Part shown: positions 6,309 to 14,540 of the stretch, piece by piece | Layout of the letters: each line of letters opens with the position of its first letter | Position numbering within the stretch: position 1 is the first letter of the stretch | Assembly (NCBI GenBank): GCA_900543815.1 | Contig: UQST01000033.1 | Coordinates: 1-29,895, forward strand | From: an uncultured Prevotellaceae bacterium | Lineage (GTDB): Bacteria > Bacteroidota > Bacteroidia > Bacteroidales > Bacteroidaceae | Length of the DNA: 29,895 nt | Direction of reading: 5' to 3' | Notes under the pieces: generated by a model | The model's database searches: none | Told to the model about the DNA's origin: nothing | What the model saw: the letters and a program-made list of their open reading frames with translations, nothing else | Made by a program: the position numbers and the translations under genes

Positions 6309-9300
6309 ATGAACCTCAGAAAACTACTGCATATCCTCCCCCTGCTGTTCTTTGCCTCTTTCACGGCACAGGCTCAGGATTCCCAGCTCACAGGTCTTGT
6401 GATAGGCACGGAGCAGAGCGTGGACTATTCCACTGGCGCTGTCTCCACCCAAGTCAACACCATTGCATGCGCCTTCGACGGCAATCCCGACACCTACTTT
6501 GCCAGCTATGAGCGCAGTCTCACATGGGCTGGTCTCGATTTGGGCCAGGTTCATGTGATTACGCGAGTGGGCTGGATGCCCAGGAGGGACGGATTGGGGC
6601 CGAAGCGCACGCTTCTGGGAGTATTCGAGGGAGCCAACCGCCCCGACTTTCTCGATGCCGTTCCGCTCCACGTCATACAGGTTGAGGGTCAGGCAGGAGA
6701 GATGTCATCCGCTCCTGTCAGCGTGAGCCGTGGTTTTCGCTATGTGCGTTACGTGGGGCCGCATGATGCCCGCTGCAACATAGCCGAACTGGCTTTCTAC
6801 GGTCACGCAGGCGAGGGCGACGGCTCGCGTTACTATCAGCTCACCAATCTGCCTACCGTCAGCATCCACACCGCAGGGGCTGTCGATCCTTACGACAAGG
6901 AGCATAACCTGCAGTCGCAGATAGACTTCATCTATGATGACGGCACCAGGATACAGCGGCAGACAGGCACTTCCAGACTCAGGGGAAATGCCAGCATGAG
7001 CCATCCGAAGAAGCCTTACAGAATCAAGTTCGACCTCTCCAGCCGCATCTTCAAGGGCTCTGCGCTCCAGTCGCCGGCCAAATGCAAGAAGTGGACACTC
7101 ATCAACAACTATTCCGACAAGACGCTGATGCGCAACATAGTGGCCTTTGAGATGGGGCGGCGTATGGGTTTCTCCTACGTTCCATGGTGCCAGCCGGTGG
7201 ATGTCATCCTCAATGGCGAGTATCGGGGAAACTACCAGCTCACCGACCAGCTCACGGTGGATGCCCATCGGGTCAATATCGAGGAGATGATGCCAGAGGA
7301 CTGCGAGGGCGAAGCACTCACGGGCGGTTATCTGGTGGAGCTGGATGGATATGCCGAGAGCGAGGCTTCCTGGTTCCGCAGTATCTGTGGCAATCCCGTG
7401 ACCATCAAGAGTCCGAGCGACTCGGAGATAACTCCCGGGCAGTACGAATACATCCAGAACGCCTTCAACGAGATGGAGGCCGGCATCATGCTGCACACTC
7501 CTGAGGGCGGTCCTACCGACTTTCGCCGCCATCTCGACGAAGAGAGTCTCATGCGCTACTTCCTCACCGAGGAGGTGACAGGCAATCCCGATGCCTTCTG
7601 GAGCTGTTATCTGACCAAGCAGAGGGGTGAAGACTTCTTCCGCGTAGGCCCCATCTGGGACTTCGACATCGCCTTTGACAACGACTACCGATACTTCCCC
7701 GTCAACGACCAGGGCGACTTCCTGAGTCTGGCGCGAGGAGGTGCGGGCAACTCGCGGGCGCTCCTGAAGCGCATTTTCAGAGACCAGGCTTTCTGCGACT
7801 CACTCATTGGCATGTGGAACGAGGTGCGCACTTCGGGCCGCATCACGCCCGCAGGAGCCACCGCGCTGATAGATTCCCTGGCGCGTGAATTGCACCGGTC
7901 GCAGCAGCTCAACTTCCTGCGCTGGCCCATCCTGGGTACCAAGGTGCAGGTCAATCCGCGCGCTGCAGGCTCCTATGAGGGTGAAGTGCAGTGGCTCAGA
8001 GAGTTTATGCAGAACCGCATCCCCTGGCTCGACAGGCAGGTGAGCAACCTTGCCGACCAGGGCGACAGCCTGTTCATCGAGATAGGCACGCCTCAGGAGA
8101 TGGCCGACTTTGCCCTCCTGGTTAACAATGGCAAGGCAAAAGCCCGAGGAAGACTGACGGCCGACATTGACCTGACAGACTATCCCGCGCTGATGATAGG
8201 CACGTCGGCCAATGGCTTTGCGGGCGAGTTTGACGGTGCCGGGCATACTGTCACGCTTGCCATGAAGCGCAGCGCCGAGCATGCGGCACTCTTCTGCTCG
8301 CTCAGCGGCAGCGTGCACGACCTCACGGTCAAGGGCTCCATCAGCACAAGTGCCAAGTATGCGGCAGGCATCGCAGCCAATATGACGGGCGGAAGCATCG
8401 CGCGCTGCCAGAGTCTGGTGACCATCCACAGCACCGTGCAGGGCGACGGTACCCACGGAGGAATAGCCGGTGTGACCGGCAACAACGCCGTCATCGAGTC
8501 GTGTCTGGTGAATGTGAGTATGCAGGGAGAGGCTACCACCTGCTGTGGCGGCGTTGTGGGATGGGCCAGCAGCGCCACCAGCGTGCGTAATTGTCTGGTG
8601 ACAGGCGATGTGAACGTGTCTGCGGACGGCAGCGACTTGCTCTCGCGCAATGCGGGCAGCGTGCAGTCCGACAATAATTATGTGCATCTCTCGTGGGATG
8701 CAGCCAGCGATTGTGGCGGGGTGACCAGGCTGGATGCCAGCCAACTGCAGCTCGGAGCAGCCTGCTATATGCTCAACAAGGGCGAGACCACCCGTCAGAA
8801 ATGGTTCCAGACCATCGGTAGGGACGCTCTGCCGGTACCCGACAACAGGCACAGGACCGTATATTCCACCGCCCATCTGCATTGTGACGGCACACCCTAT
8901 ACCGGTATGGGAGGCTACACCAATGACATAGCGGGCAGCAACCGCGATGCCCATCGGCTGGTGGATGGCGTGTGCAAGGTGTGTGGCAGAGTGGATATCG
9001 ACCATATGCCATGCGATGAGCGTGGGTTCTTCATGCTCTCCACGCCCCAGCATCTGCTGTGGTTTGCCCAACAGACGGAGTCGGGTGAGACGGGGCTGTG
9101 TGCTGTATTGACGGCAGATATCGACATGAGCCGGTACCCTGGCTTTATGATAGGTCGCACGCGCATCTTTGCGGGTGTGCTGGATGGTGCCGGACATAGC
9201 GTGACCATTGCCCAGGAGGAGACGTCGGACTATGCTGGCCTGATAGGGCATCTGTCTGGGCGGGTGCAGGATATGGTGCTGCGCGGTAGTGTGACCACCA

Positions 9301-9986
9301 GCAGGAAGTATGCCGGAATGGTGGGCGAACTGTGTGGCGGCGAACTGCTCCGATGCCAGAGTTATCTTGACATCCGTGCCACTATCGACGGCGATGGCAC
9401 ACACGGCGGACTGGTGGGCCTGGTGGCAGAGTCTGATGAGGTGGGTGCAGTGCGTGACTGCCTCTTTGCCGGCTCCATTTCCGGCGGGCAGGTCAACTGT
9501 TGCGGCGGTCTGGTAGGCTGGTCTTCTTCGTTGTATGTGCTCTCCGACTGCCTCATGCTGGGCGATATAGACATCGATGTGAGCGGGAGCAACATGCTCG
9601 CGCGCAACCCCGGTACGGCCATCCTGAGCAACTGCTATTACTGTTCGCCCTGGCTGGCCGAGGTGCCGCGCAACGCCAGACCGGTATCACAAGCAGAGCA
9701 GCAGGACGGGTCGCTCTGCTATCTGCTCAACCGTGGCGTGACAGACGGCCGCCAGGCATGGTATCAATCCCTGGAGGACAATCCTTATCCGTTGCCTGAC
9801 AAGCGTCTGCCGGTGGTCTATTACGTGGATGGCACCTACACCAACACGCTGCCCGATGCCATCGCCAGTCCTATGGCCACAGCCGTACGGTCAGCTGACG
9901 ACCGCATCTACGACCTCTCCGGGCGCCGCATCACACGTCCCCTGCGTGGCATCTATGTGCAAGGCGGGCGCCTGATAGTGAAATGA
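6309..9986 (+). CDS. Secreted CotH kinase-family protein with GLUG-like repeats
   Basis: 1225 aa. The ATG at 6309 is chosen because a clean Sec signal peptide begins there (MNLRKLLHILPLLFFASFTA, cleavage after AQA); the open frame upstream is intergenic. Residues about 25-170 look like an F5/8 type C (galactose-binding) domain. About 180-600 is a CotH domain, with RGNASMSHPKKPYRIKFD at 225-242, YRGNYQLTDQL near 305 and the metal-binding-type motif GPIWDFDIAFDN at 447-458. CotH proteins are atypical protein kinases in Bacillus spores; in Bacteroidetes their substrates are unknown. Two GLUG-like modules follow, split by a VCKVCG Cys motif. The last 30 residues (IYDLSGRR...GIYVQGGRLIVK) resemble T9SS-type sorting tails. 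Expected location: cell surface or outside. Confidence 0.9.
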   Translation: MNLRKLLHILPLLFFASFTAQAQDSQLTGLVIGTEQSVDYSTGAVSTQVNTIACAFDGNPDTYFASYERSLTWAGLDLGQVHVITRVGWMPRRDGLGPKRTLLGVFEGANRPDFLDAVPLHVIQVEGQAGEMSSAPVSVSRGFRYVRYVGPHDARCNIAELAFYGHAGEGDGSRYYQLTNLPTVSIHTAGAVDPYDKEHNLQSQIDFIYDDGTRIQRQTGTSRLRGNASMSHPKKPYRIKFDLSSRIFKGSALQSPAKCKKWTLINNYSDKTLMRNIVAFEMGRRMGFSYVPWCQPVDVILNGEYRGNYQLTDQLTVDAHRVNIEEMMPEDCEGEALTGGYLVELDGYAESEASWFRSICGNPVTIKSPSDSEITPGQYEYIQNAFNEMEAGIMLHTPEGGPTDFRRHLDEESLMRYFLTEEVTGNPDAFWSCYLTKQRGEDFFRVGPIWDFDIAFDNDYRYFPVNDQGDFLSLARGGAGNSRALLKRIFRDQAFCDSLIGMWNEVRTSGRITPAGATALIDSLARELHRSQQLNFLRWPILGTKVQVNPRAAGSYEGEVQWLREFMQNRIPWLDRQVSNLADQGDSLFIEIGTPQEMADFALLVNNGKAKARGRLTADIDLTDYPALMIGTSANGFAGEFDGAGHTVTLAMKRSAEHAALFCSLSGSVHDLTVKGSISTSAKYAAGIAANMTGGSIARCQSLVTIHSTVQGDGTHGGIAGVTGNNAVIESCLVNVSMQGEATTCCGGVVGWASSATSVRNCLVTGDVNVSADGSDLLSRNAGSVQSDNNYVHLSWDAASDCGGVTRLDASQLQLGAACYMLNKGETTRQKWFQTIGRDALPVPDNRHRTVYSTAHLHCDGTPYTGMGGYTNDIAGSNRDAHRLVDGVCKVCGRVDIDHMPCDERGFFMLSTPQHLLWFAQQTESGETGLCAVLTADIDMSRYPGFMIGRTRIFAGVLDGAGHSVTIAQEETSDYAGLIGHLSGRVQDMVLRGSVTTSRKYAGMVGELCGGELLRCQSYLDIRATIDGDGTHGGLVGLVAESDEVGAVRDCLFAGSISGGQVNCCGGLVGWSSSLYVLSDCLMLGDIDIDVSGSNMLARNPGTAILSNCYYCSPWLAEVPRNARPVSQAEQQDGSLCYLLNRGVTDGRQAWYQSLEDNPYPLPDKRLPVVYYVDGTYTNTLPDAIASPMATAVRSADDRIYDLSGRRITRPLRGIYVQGGRLIVK

Positions 9987-10019
9987 CCCACGGTTTCTGA
10001 TCCTCCGCCCCCAATAACC

Positions 10020-10095
10020 CACTGCGCTGCGATGGCTATCGGAGCGCGCTGCAACGTCCATTGCAGCGCACTGCATTTGCCATCGCAGCGCAGTG
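10020..10095. terminator. Nested GC-rich palindrome between convergent genes
   Basis: Outer 17-bp arms (10020-10036 and 10079-10095) are perfect inverted repeats beginning CACTGCGCTGCG. Inside, GCGCTGCAA (10046-10054) and TTGCAGCGC (10061-10069) form a second perfect stem. GTGTTTTC follows on the plus strand. It lies between the convergent CotH and ABC ATPase genes, so a bidirectional terminator is likely; a REP-like element is the alternative. Confidence 0.6.
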
Positions 10096-10145
10096 CGTGT
10101 TTTCGGCCAGTGTCACGGCCTAAGGCTGGGAGGCGCAGGCGCGGG

Positions 10146-12053
10146 TCACACGTTGCGCAGGCTCTTGTGTCCTGCACGGTAGTGTTCGCCTACCACCAGC
10201 GCACTCTGGTCCAGTTGCGGTGTGATGCACGAGGTGGTGTAGATGACCTGGAAACTGTCCTCGGGATATTGGGACAGGCGGCTGATGAGTGTTTGCTGGA
10301 ACTGCTGTGCGCGTACTGTCTCCATCCCCTTGTCCTCCATGTCGTCGGCCAGGATGAAGCGCGGGTAGCGCATACGGGTGATGTCGAGTGAGGCAAGGAA
10401 GAGTGAGAACCGTGCCACTAGCTTGAGCAGGAAGGCCGACGAGGCACTGAGGCGGTCGGCGGGCTGCCCCAGGAAGACGCGGTTGTCGCTGAAATTCACG
10501 TGGAAGTCCTCGGCATGGGCGTGGACGAACTCCTGCTGGCTGGCTCGGTCGCGGTGCAGGAGTTCCACGGCATGCCGTTGCATGCAGTGCCGCACCTCGT
10601 CCCTGCGCTTTTCCTGCCCCTTCATGTGTGCCTCTATGACCTCTCGGGTGTGTGTGTAATCGTCCTGCATGTCGGCCATTCTGCCCGCCAGCCGTTCGTA
10701 GTATTCCGCTTGCTCGAGCAGCGAGTAGTACTGCGTCAGTTCGCCCTGGGCACATCCCATCTTGTAGCAGAGGTCCTCCAGAGCCCCGGCCTGGGTGCTT
10801 CGGGCCACTCCCAGCAGCCGGTCGAGCGCCTGTTGAGTGGTCTTGTGCTTGCGACGCAGAGTGCGCAGCTCGGCTTTCACCTGGCTCAGCTTCTCCTTCT
10901 CATCCTTTATGTCAGCCTCCGACTCTGCTATCTGCAGGCTTATCTCCTCGGCCAGGCGCCGTGCCTGGGTGAGCCCCGCCTCTTCCTCCATGGGCGACTT
11001 GCACAGGCGGCAGGTGCCTTCGGGCACGTCGTCGGGCAGTGGCGAAAGGCATTCGGGGCAATAGTCGAGCCTCAGCCGGCCCAGCACACGCCGTGCGCTG
11101 GCCGATTGCTCCAGAGCCTCGCGCTTGCAGCGCAGTGCATCGAGGAAGAATTGTGTGTCGGCCACTTCGTGCTCCAGCAGGTCGGCCTCCTCCTCCAGTT
11201 GGTTGCACTTCACCGCCAGGCCGGCCACCTCGGCTTTTTGCTGTTGTACCAGCGGTTTGCTCTGGCTCTCGGCCTGCTCGCCAGCCCGCAGCCGGCTGAT
11301 GTCGTGCTCCAGTTTCTCCATCTCATCCTTCTTGTCCTGTATCAGCCCTTTCACGCGCTTGCTGGAGTGTGCCTCGGCAGGCAGAGTGGCATGGGCTGTG
11401 TGCAGGGCAGCCTTGGTGTCGGCGATGCGGGCCTCTAGGTCGCGCAGGTGAGCGCGGGCCTCATACAGACCCGACTCGAAGATGCCCATGAGAAGGTCGG
11501 CTACGGCCTCGCGTGTGGATTGGTTGTCAAACTGCTCATGCATGAATACCGACCACGATGGAGACTCCTGATCTACATAGATGAGGCGCAGCAGCTGGTG
11601 CATGGTAATGCGGCTGTCGGCCTGTACCTGCGGGATGCCCATCAGGCGGAAGAGTACCGACGAGAATCCCTCACGCTCCTGGGTGGTGGCATAGCCCATC
11701 CTCTGCGAGCGGCAGCGGCCGCCCATGGTGTCGTCCATGTCGCCCCAGTGGAGCGTCATGGCCTGGCGGGGCTTCACCCGTCCCTCGGTGTCCTTGTCCA
11801 AGGGGCGCTCCAGAGTGACCGTGGCATCGCCTGTGCTCACTTCCACCAGCACACGGCTGCAGCGGCGCGCCTGCTCTACGAAGCGGGTGTATTCACCGCC
11901 CAGACCGTAGAAGAGCAGGTGTGTGATGGTGGACTTGCCGCTGCTGTTGTCGCCGCGAATGATATTCACTCCGTGATGAAAACGTTCATCATAAGCCACC
12001 TGGCCATCTTGGGTGAGCACTCGGAGTCTGTTGACAAAGAGATTATTGGCCAT
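10146..12053 (-). CDS. ABC-3C system ATPase, Rad50/SMC-like
   Basis: 635 aa. Walker A GDNSSGKST is at residues 34-42. A long coiled coil (about 195-500) is interrupted near its middle by CPEC (332-335) and CRLC (348-351), a four-Cys site that could bind zinc at the hairpin tip like a Rad50-type hook. RLSASSAFLLKLVARFSLF (from about 534) sits where the ABC signature is expected, and PRFILADDMED (about 564) supplies Walker B. ATPases of this build drive ABC-three-component (ABC-3C) conflict systems, where ATP hydrolysis is thought to gate an effector. The start ATG overlaps the stop of the middle-component gene by 11 nt, indicating translational coupling. A RecF/RecN-like repair ATPase is possible but the neighbours argue for ABC-3C. 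Confidence 0.85.
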   Translation of the reverse strand: MANNLFVNRLRVLTQDGQVAYDERFHHGVNIIRGDNSSGKSTITHLLFYGLGGEYTRFVEQARRCSRVLVEVSTGDATVTLERPLDKDTEGRVKPRQAMTLHWGDMDDTMGGRCRSQRMGYATTQEREGFSSVLFRLMGIPQVQADSRITMHQLLRLIYVDQESPSWSVFMHEQFDNQSTREAVADLLMGIFESGLYEARAHLRDLEARIADTKAALHTAHATLPAEAHSSKRVKGLIQDKKDEMEKLEHDISRLRAGEQAESQSKPLVQQQKAEVAGLAVKCNQLEEEADLLEHEVADTQFFLDALRCKREALEQSASARRVLGRLRLDYCPECLSPLPDDVPEGTCRLCKSPMEEEAGLTQARRLAEEISLQIAESEADIKDEKEKLSQVKAELRTLRRKHKTTQQALDRLLGVARSTQAGALEDLCYKMGCAQGELTQYYSLLEQAEYYERLAGRMADMQDDYTHTREVIEAHMKGQEKRRDEVRHCMQRHAVELLHRDRASQQEFVHAHAEDFHVNFSDNRVFLGQPADRLSASSAFLLKLVARFSLFLASLDITRMRYPRFILADDMEDKGMETVRAQQFQQTLISRLSQYPEDSFQVIYTTSCITPQLDQSALVVGEHYRAGHKSLRNV

Positions 12054-12561
12054 CGTATTTGTATTCCATGAGTTGTGTGCGATATTTCAGTCCGTATTCC
12101 CCGCCCATGGGTGTGGCGCGGAAACAGTGGTAGAGCCACGCTATCACGTTGGCGTCACCCACGGGGAGTGGCGCGAGCATGTCGGTCACCTGGTGCAGGC
12201 GCTGCACGTCGGCTACCTTTACCTGCCCTGCAAGCAGCCGCCTGGGGCAGATGAGTCCTGTGGCTGCCAGGCGTCGCAGGGCCGTGAACTGGTATGGGCG
12301 CATGTTGTCGAAGAGGCGGCGCCGGTGGGGCACTGTGCAGTAGGGGTTTGCCTTCTTGGGCACATACTGGCGCAGCAACGTCCTGAGGTCACCCTCGCTA
12401 CGGCGCAGACGGATGTGGTGCGCCTCGGTGGGGAAGAGCAGGTAGAAGTCGAAGATGCACAGACGGTCGGCCTCCACCACCTCGTCCTGTTGCAAGTGGG
12501 TCAGGATGTGCAGCATGCGGTAGCTGGCAGCAAAGGGGTCAAAGGCGGGGATGTAAGTCAT
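12043..12561 (-). CDS. ABC-3C system middle component
   Basis: 172 aa. The ATG at 12559-12561 is chosen because the family-like sequence starts there (MTYIPAFDPFAASYRMLHIL) and it overlaps the upstream gene's end by 23 nt; the longer frame is a shadow. The pattern 'RMLHIL...RLCIFDFYLLFP...HIRL', then an Arg-rich stretch and an alpha/beta C-terminal half resembling a winged helix, matches my recollection of ABC-3C middle components. These are thought to bridge the ATPase and the effector-bearing component. No catalytic motif or membrane segment is visible. Identification leans on pattern plus its position between the two other components. Confidence 0.7.
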   Translation of the reverse strand: MTYIPAFDPFAASYRMLHILTHLQQDEVVEADRLCIFDFYLLFPTEAHHIRLRRSEGDLRTLLRQYVPKKANPYCTVPHRRRLFDNMRPYQFTALRRLAATGLICPRRLLAGQVKVADVQRLHQVTDMLAPLPVGDANVIAWLYHCFRATPMGGEYGLKYRTQLMEYKYDGQ

Positions 12562-13168
12562 AGTCGGCCCAATTGATGTGGCACTTGCCGGTGAGATAAT
12601 AGAGCATGCCATAGATGTCATCCACGTTGTAGGCCAGACAGGAGTCCTCGCCGCTGTGGGCGTTGACCTCCTCCACCACGGGGCCGACCACCTGCTCATA
12701 GGCCGCACGGCGTATGATGTCGAGTGATTTGCCCTCGCGGATGAGCGGCATCACATAGATGTCGAAGAGGTGGCACACCTTGGCAAAGAGGTAGTCATCG
12801 ATACGCTGGGCCGACTCGAAGTACTGGTAGCGCATGGACTTCTTGGAGAAGGCCTGTTTGCTGCGCAGAGCACTGGTTATCTCGGTGCGTCCGAAGCCTG
12901 CATCCTGCAACTTGGCCTCCAGCCCGATGGTCTTTGGAAGACGTGTGTGATAACGTCTGAGGTCGCTCAGCTTGCGCTGGATGCGCACGTTGTTGCGTGC
13001 TTCCTCCTCAAGCCGCTCGTACCACTTGGTCAGGCGGTGCCTGGTGACGGGAGCCTGGAAGTTGTTGGTCACTTGCAGGGCATTGGGGTTGTAGTTGGCC
13101 ACCTGCTCCATGCGTGTGTCCTGGAAGGTGTTTCCTGTGCCGGGATTGCCCTTGAAATTGTATTCCAT
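12539..13168 (-). CDS. ABC-3C C-terminal-domain component with GNPGTGNTFQ N-terminus
   Basis: 209 aa, starting at the ATG at 13166-13168; a GTG one codon upstream is the alternative. Residues about 5-45 carry GNPGTGNTFQ and YNPNALQVTNN, shared with the gene upstream. The rest is a mostly helical domain ending in DIYGMLYYLTGKCHINW, which I associate with the C-terminal domain of ABC-3C third components. In described ABC-3C systems that domain is fused to a variable N-terminal effector; here the N-terminus is only this short motif, so a separate effector, possibly the upstream 173-aa protein, may do the work. It starts 30 nt after the upstream gene's stop and overlaps the middle component by 23 nt. 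Confidence 0.7.
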   Translation of the reverse strand: MEYNFKGNPGTGNTFQDTRMEQVANYNPNALQVTNNFQAPVTRHRLTKWYERLEEEARNNVRIQRKLSDLRRYHTRLPKTIGLEAKLQDAGFGRTEITSALRSKQAFSKKSMRYQYFESAQRIDDYLFAKVCHLFDIYVMPLIREGKSLDIIRRAAYEQVVGPVVEEVNAHSGEDSCLAYNVDDIYGMLYYLTGKCHINWADYDLHPRL

Positions 13169-13198
13169 CACGATAGTGTTTTATATGGTTTGACCAGC

Positions 13199-13720
13199 TC
13201 ACAGGCATCTGATGATGTCTGTCACGCAGTCGCGTATGCTGCTGTCATCGGGGTAGTCATGCAGCCGGCCGCGCACGGAATGGTCCTTGTCACCCTCGAG
13301 CAATTCTGCCAGGCGTGAGGCCGTGACATCCTGCAGGACACCCTCCTTATACATTATATATATTATATTGGCCACCAGGGTGCGGTTGAAGGTGGTGTTC
13401 TGCTGCTTGCCCGGCTTGTAGATGACGGCCTCCACCTCGGGTGCGGCCAGCACCTGATGCCACAGCGTGCTGTAGCGCTCCGCCCACTGGGGACTCACGC
13501 ATCCCTGTATCTTCATCACGTAATGCAGCACCTCGTCGCGCAGCGGCGTGAGGTCGGCCTCCGGCAAAGCGGGTGTCACGGCCGCAGGAGCCTTGTGGCG
13601 CTCGCCATAGTTGTGGTTGATGACTGTGGTGGCATTGGGGTTGTAGTTCTGTACAGTGCCTATGTGAACCTCCTGGAAGGTGTTGCCCGTACCAGGATTG
13701 CCTGTTATCTTGAGATCCAT
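13199..13720 (-). CDS. Unknown 173-aa protein, first gene of the ABC-3C operon
   Basis: Start ATG 13718-13720: MDLKITGNPGTGNTFQEVHI begins at the point of similarity with the next protein, and the longer frame (to 13879) would run through the divergent promoter region. The N-terminal motif GNPGTGNTFQ...NYNPNATTVINHNYG is followed by a Pro/Ala linker and a compact helical domain (about 60-173) containing YKPGKQQNTTFNRTLVANII and HSVRGRLHDYPDDSS. There is no signal peptide or recognisable catalytic motif. As the promoter-proximal gene it could be the effector, a regulator or an immunity-like partner. Function unknown. Confidence 0.8.
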   Translation of the reverse strand: MDLKITGNPGTGNTFQEVHIGTVQNYNPNATTVINHNYGERHKAPAAVTPALPEADLTPLRDEVLHYVMKIQGCVSPQWAERYSTLWHQVLAAPEVEAVIYKPGKQQNTTFNRTLVANIIYIMYKEGVLQDVTASRLAELLEGDKDHSVRGRLHDYPDDSSIRDCVTDIIRCL

Positions 13721-13797
13721 AATGCTTTCTTTTGTTTGTTGTATAATATTGAAATTCAGTGTGAAATATGAAAGAAAGTTGCGCCTGGCTTTCTTCC

Positions 13798-13828
13798 TTG
13801 CTTTCGCTTGCCCCGCGGCGTACCTTTG
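13798..13828 (+). promoter_or_regulatory. Bacteroidetes-type promoter of the HU-like gene
   Basis: TACCTTTG at 13821-13828, continuing CA, is a near-ideal -7 box (TAnnTTTG), with TTG (-33) at 13798-13800 and a 20-bp spacer. The predicted start is about 13834, giving a leader near 85 nt before the ATG at 13920. It faces away from the ABC-3C operon; I found no equally good promoter for that operon in the shared interval. Confidence 0.75.
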
Positions 13829-13919
13829 CATCGCAGTTCGAAAGAAATGTATAACCAACTGCCGGGCGCAGGACTGCATGCGTAAACACCAAGCCCCATA
13901 CCGGCGATGGGCAATCTAC

Positions 13920-14447
13920 ATGATTAACTATTCTACTTTTATGCAGGTTAACCCTGCCAATCGCGACGAGGCACCCAAGGCTCATGCACGTGCCCAGGTC
14001 AACGAGGTGATGACGCTCCGTGACTTTACCAAGCACATTGCCGACCATGGCGGGTACAGCCGCGGTAAGGTCAACGGCGTCATCTCGGACATGTGCGCCT
14101 GCCTGGTGGAGATGCTCCTCGAGGGCAAGAAGGTGCAACTGGGCGACCTGGGTGACTTCTGGATCACTCTCAACAGCAAGGGCGCAGACAGCTGCCAGGC
14201 CTTCACCGCAGGCATGATCACGGGCATCAACGTGGTCTTCACTCCTGGCAAGGACTTCGAGGGTATGCTGGGTAAGGCCACCTTCGCTCCTGTGGCAAGC
14301 CGTGCCGCACAGGCTGCAACCCTCAAGGCAGAGAAGACCGGTGAGAAGACCGTGGACCTGGAGGCTGCCAAGAAGAAGGGTGACAGCGACAAGGCCGACT
14401 CCGGCAACGGCAGCGGGGACAACCAGGGCGGTGACTCTATGCAGTAG
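13920..14447 (+). CDS. HU/IHF-family histone-like DNA-binding protein
   Basis: 175 aa starting MINYSTFMQVNP. The ATG at 13920 is the first after the strong promoter and fits the usual start of Bacteroidetes HU-like proteins. The fold is visible as LRDFTKHIADHGGYSRGKVNGVI (helices), LEGKKVQLGDLGDFWITL (strand core, the typical GDLG-F motif) and VVFTPGKDF. The last 40 residues are a low-complexity Lys/Asp/Gly/Ser tail. Such proteins are often followed by a 'smalltalk' protein and an amidase, as here; the joint role is unknown. A GC-rich hairpin separates it from the next gene. Confidence 0.9.
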   Translation: MINYSTFMQVNPANRDEAPKAHARAQVNEVMTLRDFTKHIADHGGYSRGKVNGVISDMCACLVEMLLEGKKVQLGDLGDFWITLNSKGADSCQAFTAGMITGINVVFTPGKDFEGMLGKATFAPVASRAAQAATLKAEKTGEKTVDLEAAKKKGDSDKADSGNGSGDNQGGDSMQ

Positions 14448-14464
14448 TCATCACCTGACAGCGG

Positions 14465-14497
14465 TGGCCGCGCCGGCACATGGGCATGGCGCGGCTG
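14465..14497 (+). terminator. GC-rich hairpin between the HU-like and smalltalk genes
   Basis: GCCGCGCC (14467-14474) pairs perfectly with GGCGCGGC (14488-14495) around a 13-nt loop, and CTGCCTTTCTG follows. It lies 20 nt after the HU stop and could end or attenuate the transcript before the small gene. Confidence 0.55.
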
Positions 14498-14540
14498 CCT
14501 TTCTGAAACAGATTGTATCATATCAAAATGTATTTTCACT

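Noticed and set aside
7800..9404. 534-codon minus-strand open frame
   Set aside because: Antisense to the CotH/GLUG gene; His/Ala-rich shadow without motifs.
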